From NCBI GenBank assembly GCA_021852245.1, contig JAJZNY010000335.1, positions 1 through 6,241 on the forward strand: 6,241 nucleotides of DNA. The letters are read 5' to 3'. Position numbers and translations under genes: made by a program. Shown piece after piece: positions 1-5,905 of this stretch; position 1 is the stretch's first letter, and every line of letters begins with the position of its first letter. The DNA is from Planctomycetota bacterium. GTDB taxonomy: Bacteria; Planctomycetota; Phycisphaerae; WQYP01. The notes beneath the pieces are model-generated. The model did not search any database. It had not been told where the DNA came from and worked only from the letters and a program-made list of their open reading frames with translations.

Positions 1-1378
1 AACTCACGCTCTGGCCCACCATCTGGCCGCTGGAATTGAGCAGATACAGGTTAAGATTATTAAAACTCGTCTGGCCGGCATGCACGTTCCAGTCCAGCGT
101 CGCGGTCACATCGTAGCTGTTGTTGCCGATCTGCGGCAGCGAAAAGTCGTAATGGTCAATCGCCTCCTGCGTGCTGCTGCTGGTGATCGTGGCGAGATTC
201 CAACCCACGAGCGAATTTTCAATCGCGGTCTTGTCAAGCTGAAACTGCACATTCGATCCGGCCGCCTGAGTCGTCGTTGTTGAGGCCGCGTGCTGCCCAC
301 CGGCCAGATTTTCATACGAGTTATAGGCATTGACCACACCGGCGCCGTAAACCGGATCCAGCGGCGACCCGGAAGCCGTCGACGAAGTGTTCGACCATCC
401 CGTCGGCTTGGTGGCCCCATTGAGCAGGAGCGCCTTGATGGTCATGATGTTGGATGCCGCCGTAGCGGTTCCCGCACCGCCAATATCTTCGCGTGCCGCC
501 TGAACCAGATCCGTCGCCACGCCCGAAACCAGCGGAGCGGTATAGCTGGTTGCGCCGCCGGGAGCGGTGATATCAGCGCCGGTAACATTCGGCAGCCCCA
601 GCGCCCCGACCGAAATCCCGTTGGGAGCCGTCGCCGGTGGATTGACATAGCCCGCAGGCGTCGTATTTGTCGTGGTACCGTCGCCGGCTGCCGAGACAAA
701 AAGGGTGTTGTACGTCGCGGCATAGTTGTCATAACCGTAGTTGTATTCCGAAATCACATTGGCATCGGCCCCCTCCCAGATAAAGCTCTGATTCACCACC
801 GCAGGCGAGGCATCGGTCGGCACTCCACTGGAGGTTGATCCGACCGGCGCGTATCCATTGGCGACAGTATTGTAATAGTAATAATCCGCCTCATACACAT
901 AGACGCTCGAGACGCCCGGTGCCACCCCCGAACCGGTATTGCCATAGAACAGACTCGCCACGGCCTGGGCATGGCCGGAATACTGGCCACTGCTGAACGT
1001 GGTGGGCGTGGGGCTGTAGTCCAGGAACGTAAATTGGGATGCCGACAGATTCAGATTCGTCGGATTCGGTTCAAACTCACTCAGATACGCATACGGATCA
1101 CCGGGCGGATTGTAATATCCCGCCGAGGCCTCCACCTGGGCAACCGTAACGCCCGAACCGTCAATCGACGCATTGGCCTGCTGCAGGTCAGCAACGCCGA
1201 TCTGCACCAGCGTCGGATTGGTTGTGACCGCGGCATGGGCGCCGGCAGCAGGCATCGCCAGCGCCGCCAGCGCAGCAGCCACCAGCGATCCCACCCGCAA
1301 AGTGCGCGATCTTCCCTCCGCCGCTGAAACGCCATCAGTGCGTGAACGCTTCGTCATCTTGTTTTTCAATGCAGGCAT
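1..1378 (-). CDS. Secreted subtilisin-like (S8) serine protease, 3' end cut by window edge
   Basis: The 459 visible residues form one uninterrupted minus-strand frame that runs off the left edge, so the C-terminus is missing. The ATG at 1378 is preceded by AGGAG (1387-1391) at 8 nt spacing. A basic N-region (about residues 5-29) leads into a hydrophobic stretch ending in an A-H-A motif (47-49), a good signal peptidase I site, so export is likely. The subtilase core follows: GVTVAQVEAS with Glu83 at the catalytic Asp position, SGHAQAVAS with His136, NQSF at 196-199, VSAAGD at 228-233, and GATSYTAPLVSG with the nucleophile Ser278. After about residue 355 comes a Thr/Ser/Asn-rich beta-type region, resembling extracellular accessory domains. 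Family knowledge: S8 enzymes cleave peptide bonds using an Asp-His-Ser triad. Oddities are Glu for Asp and Asp for the oxyanion Asn. It is probably a host gene rather than a phage gene. Confidence 0.9.
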   Translation of the reverse strand, partial: MPALKNKMTKRSRTDGVSAAEGRSRTLRVGSLVAAALAALAMPAAGAHAAVTTNPTLVQIGVADLQQANASIDGSGVTVAQVEASAGYYNPPGDPYAYLSEFEPNPTNLNLSASQFTFLDYSPTPTTFSSGQYSGHAQAVASLFYGNTGSGVAPGVSSVYVYEADYYYYNTVANGYAPVGSTSSGVPTDASPAVVNQSFIWEGADANVISEYNYGYDNYAATYNTLFVSAAGDGTTTNTTPAGYVNPPATAPNGISVGALGLPNVTGADITAPGGATSYTAPLVSGVATDLVQAAREDIGGAGTATAASNIMTIKALLLNGATKPTGWSNTSSTASGSPLDPVYGAGVVNAYNSYENLAGGQHAASTTTTQAAGSNVQFQLDKTAIENSLVGWNLATITSSSTQEAIDHYDFSLPQIGNNSYDVTATLDWNVHAGQTSFNNLNLYLLNSSGQMVGQSVS

Positions 1379-1386
1379 CGTGCAGG

Positions 1387-1391
1387 CTCCT
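1387..1391 (-). promoter_or_regulatory. Ribosome binding site of the S8 protease
   Basis: AGGAG on the minus strand lies 8 nt before the ATG at 1378. It favours this start over the in-frame ATG at 1357, which would shorten the basic N-region of the signal peptide. Confidence 0.7.
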
Positions 1392-1416
1392 GTAAACTTG
1401 ACGGGTTGCATGAAAC

Positions 1417-1464
1417 AACTCGTCGGAAAGTCCAACAGCCAACTGAATCGGCATCCGTCGAGTT
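1417..1464. repeat. Inverted repeat upstream of protease gene
   Basis: AACTCGTCGG (1417-1426) and CCGTCGAGTT (1455-1464) are complementary at 9 of 10 positions, separated by 28 bp. They lie 39-86 bp upstream of the protease ATG, so this could be a 5' UTR stem or a two-half-site operator. Its function is unknown. Confidence 0.4.
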
Positions 1465-1515
1465 CAAACGAAGTCAATCTCGCAAATTCGGCGTTATGAG
1501 TCATCGCTGTAAGTT

Positions 1516-1538
1516 CCGGAAATAAAGGCATTTCCCGG
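1516..1538. repeat. Short hairpin, CCGGAAAT / ATTTCCCGG
   Basis: CCGGAAAT (1516-1523) pairs with ATTTCCCGG (1530-1538) around a 6-nt loop, with a single bulged base. No T-run follows on either strand, so it is not a classical intrinsic terminator. It could still mark the end of the terminase transcript or the leader of the protease transcript. Confidence 0.4.
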
Positions 1539-1713
1539 CAACTGCGAAAGCCGCTCTGGATCGTTGTTTACGGGCTTTTTATTGGCCGATATTTCGCCTC
1601 GGCGCAAAGATCATCAGGCACCGATGGCAAGCCGCCCTCAAGGCGCCGGAACTGACGCGAAAATTCCCCACCGCCGCGCGGCCCCGTGTCACCGGCGCAG
1701 CGGAGCCCATCGC

Positions 1714-3030
1714 TCAATTGCCCCAGATCATTTCCAACCTGTTGTGTTTATATCGGGCGTGGCGGTCCGCATCCGGCGGCTCCACCGACCTGGGCGGCGA
1801 TGGCGCCGTAATATCTCCAAGACCCATAATTAAATATCGAAGCGCATCCAGCGCGTGATCATTTTTCTGAATCGGCCCATGCCCCTCCGGCTGATAACGA
1901 TATTGCAAAGCCTCTTCCATCAGATGCCGACATTCCGGCAGCACCTGCAGCGATCGACTCATCAGCCGCGATTCCACCTGCGCGATCCCCGCCTCAACCC
2001 CATGGGCCGGCACCGGCCGCACCGAAAGCTGACGCCGCCGCAGCCAATCAATTGATTCCGGCCTTGATCGATCCGCAAACATCATTTCAATATTCCACCG
2101 CTGCACCAGTTGCTCCAACCGCCGGGCAAGCGTATCAATATCCATCCGCGTCTCATAAAGTTCATCCACAATCCAGATGCGATCCGCATCATCCTGCACA
2201 CCCACCACCACCGCCGTCGGTTCATACCACCCCCAGTCAATCCCCGCCGCCGCATACACCGCCGTGCCGGTGAAACGCTCGGCCACGCACGCCCCGAACG
2301 CCTCATAAACCAACCCTTCGCTTGCCGACCAGTCCCCGTTCAGCAACCGCCGACGCCGCACCCCGCTCAAACGCCGAAGCGTTCCCAGATACGCTTCTCC
2401 TGCGGGAGTCCACTTTCGGGCCGCATGATCAAACCACTGCGGGTTATCCTCATGGCGACTCTCCAGGATGTGCATCAATCCACTCTGCGCCCGACGCAGT
2501 AACCAATGACTCGGATGCGCCGGATTGCAGTCCGCAATCGCCTGCTGGTACGGCATCACGCCATTCCGCAGACGCGTGAGAAGCTTTTCCCAATCCTCCA
2601 GCGTCAATTCCGTCGCCTCGCAGGCGGCAATCAGGTCATATTCACACGACATGATCCGATCCGGATTATCCAACCCGCCCAATACCAGCTCCGAACCGTT
2701 CGAGAGCAGATAATGATTGCGATAGCCGCGGCTCGTATCGCCGATCGCCGGGTGCCCCTCCGGCAGCACTTTTTCCTCAAACGTCACCAGCGCACTTTGG
2801 GTAAGACTGGCCCGCGTTTTTCGCACCAGCAGCGCCCGCATGGCCGGATATTTCTGCATGCACAGGTAAACTTTTTCCAAGATGGCCCGCGTCTTGCCCG
2901 TTCCCGCCGGCCCGGAGAGCAGAATCTCGGGGCTGCGATCCAGCAGCAGTTCGCGTGCCGCCCCGAACGGCCGATACGGCCGGTGCCGCGGGTGCATCAG
3001 TGGATTTAATAATTCAGACGTCTTCAACAT
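1714..3030 (-). CDS. Phage terminase large subunit (packaging ATPase-nuclease)
   Basis: This is the motor that cuts concatemeric phage DNA and pumps it into proheads. The 438 residues contain an adenine-binding-type lead (YRPFGAAREL, 19-28), Walker A GPAGTGKT (40-47), and Walker B in YDLIAACEATEL (131-142) with Glu138 as the likely catalytic acid. DCNPAHPSHW (168-177) looks like the coupling motif. The C-terminal RNase H-like nuclease shows GIDWGW (Asp265), VDELYE (Asp289/Glu290), FADRSRPES (Asp320) and DHALDALRY (Asp391). The length is normal for the family and both domains look intact. The ATG at 3030 overlaps the small-subunit gene by 17 nt. ATGs at 3084 (71-nt overlap) and 2997 are alternatives, and none has a strong ribosome binding site, so the N-terminus is uncertain. 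It is the last gene of the operon. Whether it is active cannot be told from the sequence. Confidence 0.93.
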   Translation of the reverse strand: MLKTSELLNPLMHPRHRPYRPFGAARELLLDRSPEILLSGPAGTGKTRAILEKVYLCMQKYPAMRALLVRKTRASLTQSALVTFEEKVLPEGHPAIGDTSRGYRNHYLLSNGSELVLGGLDNPDRIMSCEYDLIAACEATELTLEDWEKLLTRLRNGVMPYQQAIADCNPAHPSHWLLRRAQSGLMHILESRHEDNPQWFDHAARKWTPAGEAYLGTLRRLSGVRRRRLLNGDWSASEGLVYEAFGACVAERFTGTAVYAAAGIDWGWYEPTAVVVGVQDDADRIWIVDELYETRMDIDTLARRLEQLVQRWNIEMMFADRSRPESIDWLRRRQLSVRPVPAHGVEAGIAQVESRLMSRSLQVLPECRHLMEEALQYRYQPEGHGPIQKNDHALDALRYLIMGLGDITAPSPPRSVEPPDADRHARYKHNRLEMIWGN

Positions 3031-3364
3031 CCAGTTGCACGTAAGTTTTAATATTCTTCTCGGGCCGGGATCCGACCGCTTCATCCCGCTGATTCAGATA
3101 TTGCCGCCCCAGCCACATCAGCAGCCGCGCATCGCCTCCCTCATCACACGCCGACTGCAGTTGCTTGCTTCGCAGCGCGATCCGCAGATTCGCCCGGCCA
3201 CGCCGAATCGCCGCCCCGAAGCGGCTTCGCAGCGTTTTCCACCGCACGCCCAGCGCCCCGGCAATCTCGGCATTCGTTGCACCCGAACGGGCCAGCGCAT
3301 AGACGCGGTTGGCGTCAATCACCTCACCCTGCCAGTCCACCAGCTCTTTAGTGGCCCGCGTCAA
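3014..3364 (-). CDS. Small HTH protein, terminase small-subunit type
   Basis: This is a 116-residue basic protein directly ahead of, and overlapping, the large terminase gene. A helix-turn-helix lies at about residues 20-50, with ATNAEIAGALGVRWKTLRSR as its core. It is followed by a basic helix and the segment GGDARLLMWLGRQYLNQRD (76-94). That combination is familiar from small phage proteins encoded beside terL. Position and fold suggest the small terminase, which would recognise the packaging site and hand DNA to the large subunit; this role is inferred. The start is uncertain. TTG at 3364 has the purine-rich GCGGGGGAAAAA just upstream and overlaps the preceding gene by 17 nt. A longer form from TTG at 3391 and a shorter one from GTG at 3340 are both open in frame. 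A transcriptional regulator is the main alternative. Confidence 0.72.
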   Translation of the reverse strand: MTRATKELVDWQGEVIDANRVYALARSGATNAEIAGALGVRWKTLRSRFGAAIRRGRANLRIALRSKQLQSACDEGGDARLLMWLGRQYLNQRDEAVGSRPEKNIKTYVQLDVEDV

Positions 3365-4472
3365 GCGTTTTTCCCCCGCCTGTATACACAAATGAAACCG
3401 TCCGCCGAAAATGGCCGCTCAGTTTCGTCCCCGCCGCACCCGTGCTCCACGCCACCGCCACGCGCTTCCACAGCCGACTCTTTTCCAGACTGCGGATCAT
3501 CCCCGGATGGCTGGTGACCAGACTCAGCCGCCGACACCGCGGCATCTCAATCGCCGCCACCGCATCCCGAAACCGCGATCCAATCCCGATCCCCTGATAA
3601 TCGGGCAGCACCACCACCCGCGAAAACCGCCGATACCCCGCAAACCCGATGCACCCCGCCACCGCCGCAAACGCAATCGGACGCCCATCATGCAGCGCCG
3701 CCCAGCATCGGCAGCCCGATGGAAGATTATGACTTAAATAGTGATGACGGCGGAACAGGGCCCAAAGTGATGCCCCGGCCTGCCGCACTTCGAATCGCAA
3801 CTCCGGTCGACAAAGACGCCCCCGTGTCTGCCGCGTGGACGGATCATGCCCCCGGCACCCTGCCGCCGCGCCCATTCGCTCCAAGCGCCCGTCGGCCATA
3901 TCCAGCACCCAGTCCGGTTCCAGCCACGGCAGAATGTCGTAATGGCACGAAACCGCCACCAATCGCACTCCGCTCTCCCGACGAATCGCCTTGGCCGTCG
4001 CGGCCGCACACACCTGCGCCACCTGCCGATCCACCACGCTGGTGAATTCATCCACCACCGCCACCGGCTCTCCCGCCAGCAGCGTCCGCGCCATCTGCGC
4101 CCGAAATTGCTCCCCGTTGGAAAGAACATGAAATGGCCGCAACCACGCCGGCGGACTCGAGAGCCCCACACTCACCAGCGCCTGCGTGATGGCACGGATG
4201 TCGTCGGTTTCAAACCCGTCAATCATCGCCCGATCCCGCGGCCAGGTGAACGCCGGTATCGCACCCCACGCCGCCTTCGCCAGCGTGCTCTTGCCGCTCC
4301 CCGACGGGCCCACAATCACCCCGATCTGCCACGGCTCCTCAAGCGACGGCACCTCGGCATGAATCTCGATCCGCGCCGCCTGCGCGGCCGGCAGATCAAA
4401 CATCCCCTCAATCTGCTGACACCGAAACGTGTTCTCCACCCGGCACGTGTTTACAACGTCAATACGCGGCAT
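3348..4472 (-). CDS. ABC-type ATPase fused to GNAT acyltransferase (phage-associated)
   Basis: The protein has 374 residues and two domains. Residues about 20-205 are an ABC-type ATPase: Walker A GPSGSGKS (55-62), a variant signature LSNGEQ (117-122), Walker B VAVVDEF with Asp141/Glu142, and the switch His177 in SCHYDI. Residues about 225-365 are a GNAT fold: HHYLSHNL (243-250), then the acyl-CoA pyrophosphate loop in VVLPDYQGIGIGSRF (287-301), then SLVTSHPGMI (317-326). There are no membrane helices and no permease nearby, so it is a soluble enzyme and not a transporter. The same fusion is familiar from phage and prophage genes near terminases. Its substrate is unknown; acylation of DNA bases or of a protein are both possible. 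The ATG at 4472 is backed by GGAGG (4480-4484, 7 nt spacing). It overlaps the ParB-like gene by 22 nt, indicating translational coupling. Confidence 0.88.
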   Translation of the reverse strand: MPRIDVVNTCRVENTFRCQQIEGMFDLPAAQAARIEIHAEVPSLEEPWQIGVIVGPSGSGKSTLAKAAWGAIPAFTWPRDRAMIDGFETDDIRAITQALVSVGLSSPPAWLRPFHVLSNGEQFRAQMARTLLAGEPVAVVDEFTSVVDRQVAQVCAAATAKAIRRESGVRLVAVSCHYDILPWLEPDWVLDMADGRLERMGAAAGCRGHDPSTRQTRGRLCRPELRFEVRQAGASLWALFRRHHYLSHNLPSGCRCWAALHDGRPIAFAAVAGCIGFAGYRRFSRVVVLPDYQGIGIGSRFRDAVAAIEMPRCRRLSLVTSHPGMIRSLEKSRLWKRVAVAWSTGAAGTKLSGHFRRTVSFVYTGGGKTLDAGH

Positions 4473-4999
4473 GCTCGCCCCTCCGCCGTAAGACGCTCAT
4501 AGAGTTCCTGCTGATCCGCCTGATCGCGGCAGGTCACGGCAAGTTCATAACTTTCGGGAAGAGGAGAGGTCGGTTCGTCCGTTTCGCGGGGAGAAAAATC
4601 GGAAAGCTGGGCAATGTCCTTATCCGTAAAACCGGCCGCAGCGGCCAGTTCGGCGTCCAGCGCCCCAAGCTGCCGGATCAACGCCTCATGATCCCACGCC
4701 GCCAATTCCGCCGTGCGGTTATCGGCAATCGCGTAGGCCACGGCATCGGCACCGTCCAGTGATGTCCGCACCGCGCTGATATGCGTCCAGCCAAGCTCGC
4801 GGGCCGCCTGAAACGTGCCGTTCCCCGCCCGAATAATATTCGCCCCGTCAATCACAATCGGCTTCTGCTGGCCGAATCGCTTCAGGCTCTGCTTGATCGC
4901 GGCAATATTTTTCTCATCATGCCGGCGCACATTCCCCGGGTCGCAGCTGAGTTCCGACATCGGTACCGACAATATCTCAAGTGGTTGATGTGAATTCAT
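4451..4999 (-). CDS. ParB-like nuclease-fold protein (phage type)
   Basis: This 182-residue protein has an N-terminal ParB/sulfiredoxin-like domain. An opening strand-helix (LEILSVPMSELSCDPGNVRR, 7-26) is followed by NIAAIKQSLKRFGQQKPIVI (31-50). The signature AGNGTFQAARELGW (58-71) stands where chromosomal ParB has GxxR, and IADNRTAELAAWD (91-103) comes after. A C-terminal strand-helix-strand ending RACRVLTL (175-182) is a recurring tail in phage-linked members. It lacks the HTH and dimerisation parts of a partition ParB, so plasmid or chromosome segregation is unlikely. Known roles of this fold include CTP/ATP-dependent DNA clamps, nucleases and partners of phage DNA-modifying enzymes. Which applies here is unknown. 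It is the first gene of the operon. The ATG at 4999 has no good ribosome binding site, and no better start was found upstream. Confidence 0.87.
   Translation of the reverse strand: MNSHQPLEILSVPMSELSCDPGNVRRHDEKNIAAIKQSLKRFGQQKPIVIDGANIIRAGNGTFQAARELGWTHISAVRTSLDGADAVAYAIADNRTAELAAWDHEALIRQLGALDAELAAAAGFTDKDIAQLSDFSPRETDEPTSPLPESYELAVTCRDQADQQELYERLTAEGRACRVLTL
4480..4484 (-). promoter_or_regulatory. Strong ribosome binding site of the ATPase-GNAT gene
   Basis: GGAGG, 7 nt before the ATG at 4472, lies inside the 3' end of the ParB-like gene. It fixes the start of the fusion protein and supports coupled translation. Confidence 0.75.
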
Positions 5000-5084
5000 G
5001 CGGCGGCTGTATACCCCGCCCGTCGCGATAACCCACCGCCCCTGCCGGCCAGCCGACAGCTCAGCCAGCCCCCCTGCGGCAAGT

Positions 5085-5113
5085 TTGACGCGCTTTCCGC
5101 ACTCAAGTAGACT
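5085..5113 (+). promoter_or_regulatory. Sigma70-like promoter for the plus-strand unit
   Basis: TTGACG (5085-5090) and TAGACT (5108-5113) are separated by exactly 17 bp, differing from consensus at one and two positions. Transcription would start near 5120. That is about 120 nt before the 139-residue protein, or only a few nt before the ATG at 5124 of the small upstream ORF. No comparably good minus-strand promoter for the ParB-like gene was found in the same divergent region. Confidence 0.55.
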
Positions 5114-5123
5114 CCCCCTCTCG

Positions 5124-5243
5124 ATGGGCGAATCCGAAGGGACAAGACGCAGCTACCTGGAGATCGAAGCCGTTGATCCAAGCCATGGCCGCCCCAACCT
5201 GCCGATAGGTCACGAGAAGAGGTTCAAAAAAAGGCTTTTATGA
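5124..5243 (+). CDS. Possible 39-residue leader ORF, translationally coupled
   Basis: ATG at 5124 opens a 39-residue frame rich in charged residues, with a strongly basic end (HEKRFKKRLL). Its TGA overlaps the ATG of the next gene in an ATGA arrangement (5240-5243), the usual layout of coupled gene pairs. The predicted transcription start is only about 4 nt upstream, so translation would be essentially leaderless; no ribosome binding site precedes it. I do not recognise the peptide. It may be a real small protein, a regulatory leader peptide or chance. The overlap and the promoter position are the only support. Confidence 0.3.
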   Translation: MGESEGTRRSYLEIEAVDPSHGRPNLPIGHEKRFKKRLL

Positions 5244-5659
5244 CCCCGATGAGCGATTCTCAGTTTGCCAAAGAGGTTTTGAGCCGTTTTCCGGCGGCTG
5301 CGGAATTCAAGCCGTTCGCCACGTACGATTCGGACGGGGATTGCACCGAATTCCTTACCTCGGGCGACACCTTTTATGCAGAGCGCGTGGACGATCTGCT
5401 GACTGTCTACCGCAGTCAGGATACTGGCGAGGTGATCGGATCGCTGGTGAAGGGCGTATCGGGCCTCGTCCGAAAGCTCGGCAAGAACCTGCCGGGCCTC
5501 CGCATTGAGATACAAGATGGCTCGGTAAAGCTTGAACACCTCTTTTTACTTGCCCATTGGACGCGGGAATCCCCGGAAATCCGGACCATAACCTACAAAA
5601 AACTCATCTGGCTAGCAGAGGAAAGCAACGTTTCCGTTGACATGAGCCTCTCGGCATAA
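5240..5659 (+). CDS. Hypothetical protein, 139 residues, unknown function
   Basis: I do not recognise this gene with confidence. The ATG at 5240 is preceded by AAAGG (5230-5234) at 5 nt spacing. The protein is acidic in its first half and predicted soluble, with no signal peptide or membrane segment. The stretch FYAERVDDLLTVYRSQDTGE (45-64), followed by VIGSLVKGV (65-73), resembles the small beta-strand units of DUF-type proteins that pair a 'VDDxLTVY' strand with a 'TGEVIGxxIK' strand; this is a resemblance only. It lies on the opposite strand from all neighbouring phage-type genes, with its own promoter, divergent from the ParB-like gene and convergent with the primase gene. That is the layout of an independently expressed cargo gene within a phage element. 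A defence, counter-defence or regulatory role would be speculation. Confidence 0.75.
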   Translation: MTPMSDSQFAKEVLSRFPAAAEFKPFATYDSDGDCTEFLTSGDTFYAERVDDLLTVYRSQDTGEVIGSLVKGVSGLVRKLGKNLPGLRIEIQDGSVKLEHLFLLAHWTRESPEIRTITYKKLIWLAEESNVSVDMSLSA

Positions 5660-5740
5660 AGATTCCAAGCATATTCCTTAGCAGTGAAAAAAGTTATTAA
5701 CTGTCGGGGACGCAGTGCGGTCTGGGCACCCCGCCGGAGG

Positions 5741-5768
5741 CCGGCAATGCCAAAATGGCAGCGGCCGG
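5741..5768. repeat. GC-rich hairpin
   Basis: CCGGC (5741-5745) pairs with GCCGG (5764-5768), and TGCCA (5748-5752) with TGGCA (5756-5760). They enclose an AAA loop, with a small internal loop between the two stems. There is no T-run downstream on the plus strand, so terminator function for the hypothetical gene is uncertain. Confidence 0.45.
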
Positions 5769-5783
5769 TGCGTCACGGAAGTG

Positions 5784-5804
5784 GCGTTATTTGTAAAATA
5801 ATGC
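5784..5804. repeat. AT-rich hairpin
   Basis: GCGTTATTT (5784-5792) and AAATAATGC (5796-5804) form a 9-bp stem including one G-T pair, around a 3-nt loop. The following bases GGGTTTT give weak terminator-like character on the plus strand. Confidence 0.4.
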
Positions 5805-5828
5805 GGGTTTTGTGGACGTGGACACACA

Positions 5829-5895
5829 TGGACACAGATTTCCGTATGACGCTATATAAGATTAATCTTTCTGTTCATACGGAAACCTGCGTCCA
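5829..5895 (-). repeat. Long inverted repeat, 21-nt arms with inner palindrome
   Basis: The arms at 5829-5849 and 5875-5895 match at 19 of 21 positions. Both mismatches become G-U pairs in minus-strand RNA but A-C clashes in plus-strand RNA, so the continuous 21-bp stem exists only in the minus transcript. A perfect 12-nt palindrome, AAGATTAATCTT (5858-5869), sits in the loop. It starts 23 nt after the primase stop codon. There is no U-tract, so it may be a 3'-end stabiliser, a factor-dependent terminator or a REP/MITE-like repeat. Confidence 0.6.
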
Positions 5896-5905
5896 CCTGC
5901 GTCCA
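5886..5905. repeat. Tandem 10-bp repeat CCTGCGTCCA x2
   Basis: Two perfect copies sit back to back and are followed by GTGTGTCCA. The first copy overlaps the right arm of the long inverted repeat. Related, diverged GGACACA units flank the left arm (5815-5838), so the hairpin is embedded in short repeats on both sides. Confidence 0.6.

Larger units (their letters stand above)
1379..1713. other. Gene-free stretch between terminase and protease genes
   Basis: This is 335 bp with no convincing coding sequence in any frame. It holds the protease ribosome binding site and two inverted repeats (1417-1464 and 1516-1538). I see no tRNA, no clear sigma70 promoter for the protease and no hairpin followed by a T-run for the terminase operon. 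If the phage-type genes belong to an integrated element, this is where its left boundary would most simply fall. I could not recognise an attachment-site repeat, because the other end of the element is outside the window. Confidence 0.6.

Noticed and set aside
106..420. Minus-strand frame overlapping the protease gene
   Set aside because: It is in a different frame from the protease, which stays open across the whole stretch and runs off the window edge; the translation has no domain.
290..838. Long plus-strand open frame with arginine-rich translation, opposite the protease
   Set aside because: It is a shadow of the minus-strand S8 protease, which has a signal peptide and catalytic motifs. 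The plus-strand product is Arg/Gly-rich with no recognisable domain.
3734..4171. 145-codon minus-strand frame within the ATPase-GNAT gene
   Set aside because: It is a Trp/Arg/Cys-rich out-of-frame reading of a gene whose true frame carries all ABC and GNAT motifs.
3348..4472. Reading the ATPase as part of an ABC transporter
   Set aside because: There is no permease or membrane segment nearby, the signature is variant, and the ATPase is fused to a GNAT domain inside a phage packaging operon.
3846..4502. 218-codon plus-strand open frame
   Set aside because: It is antisense to the ATPase-GNAT gene. The composition (Arg, His, Pro-rich) is typical of the complement of GC-rich coding sequence.
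4451..4999. Reading the ParB-like protein as a chromosome or plasmid partition ParB
   Set aside because: At 182 residues it lacks the HTH and dimerisation domains, has GNGT in place of the usual arginine motif, and no parA is adjacent.
5210..5539. 109-codon minus-strand frame opposite the 139-residue hypothetical gene
   Set aside because: The plus-strand gene has a promoter, a ribosome binding site and a balanced composition. The antisense frame lacks these and overlaps it entirely.
5886..5905. CRISPR array or iteron origin
   Set aside because: There are only two perfect 10-bp units with no spacers, associated with a hairpin; too little for either call.
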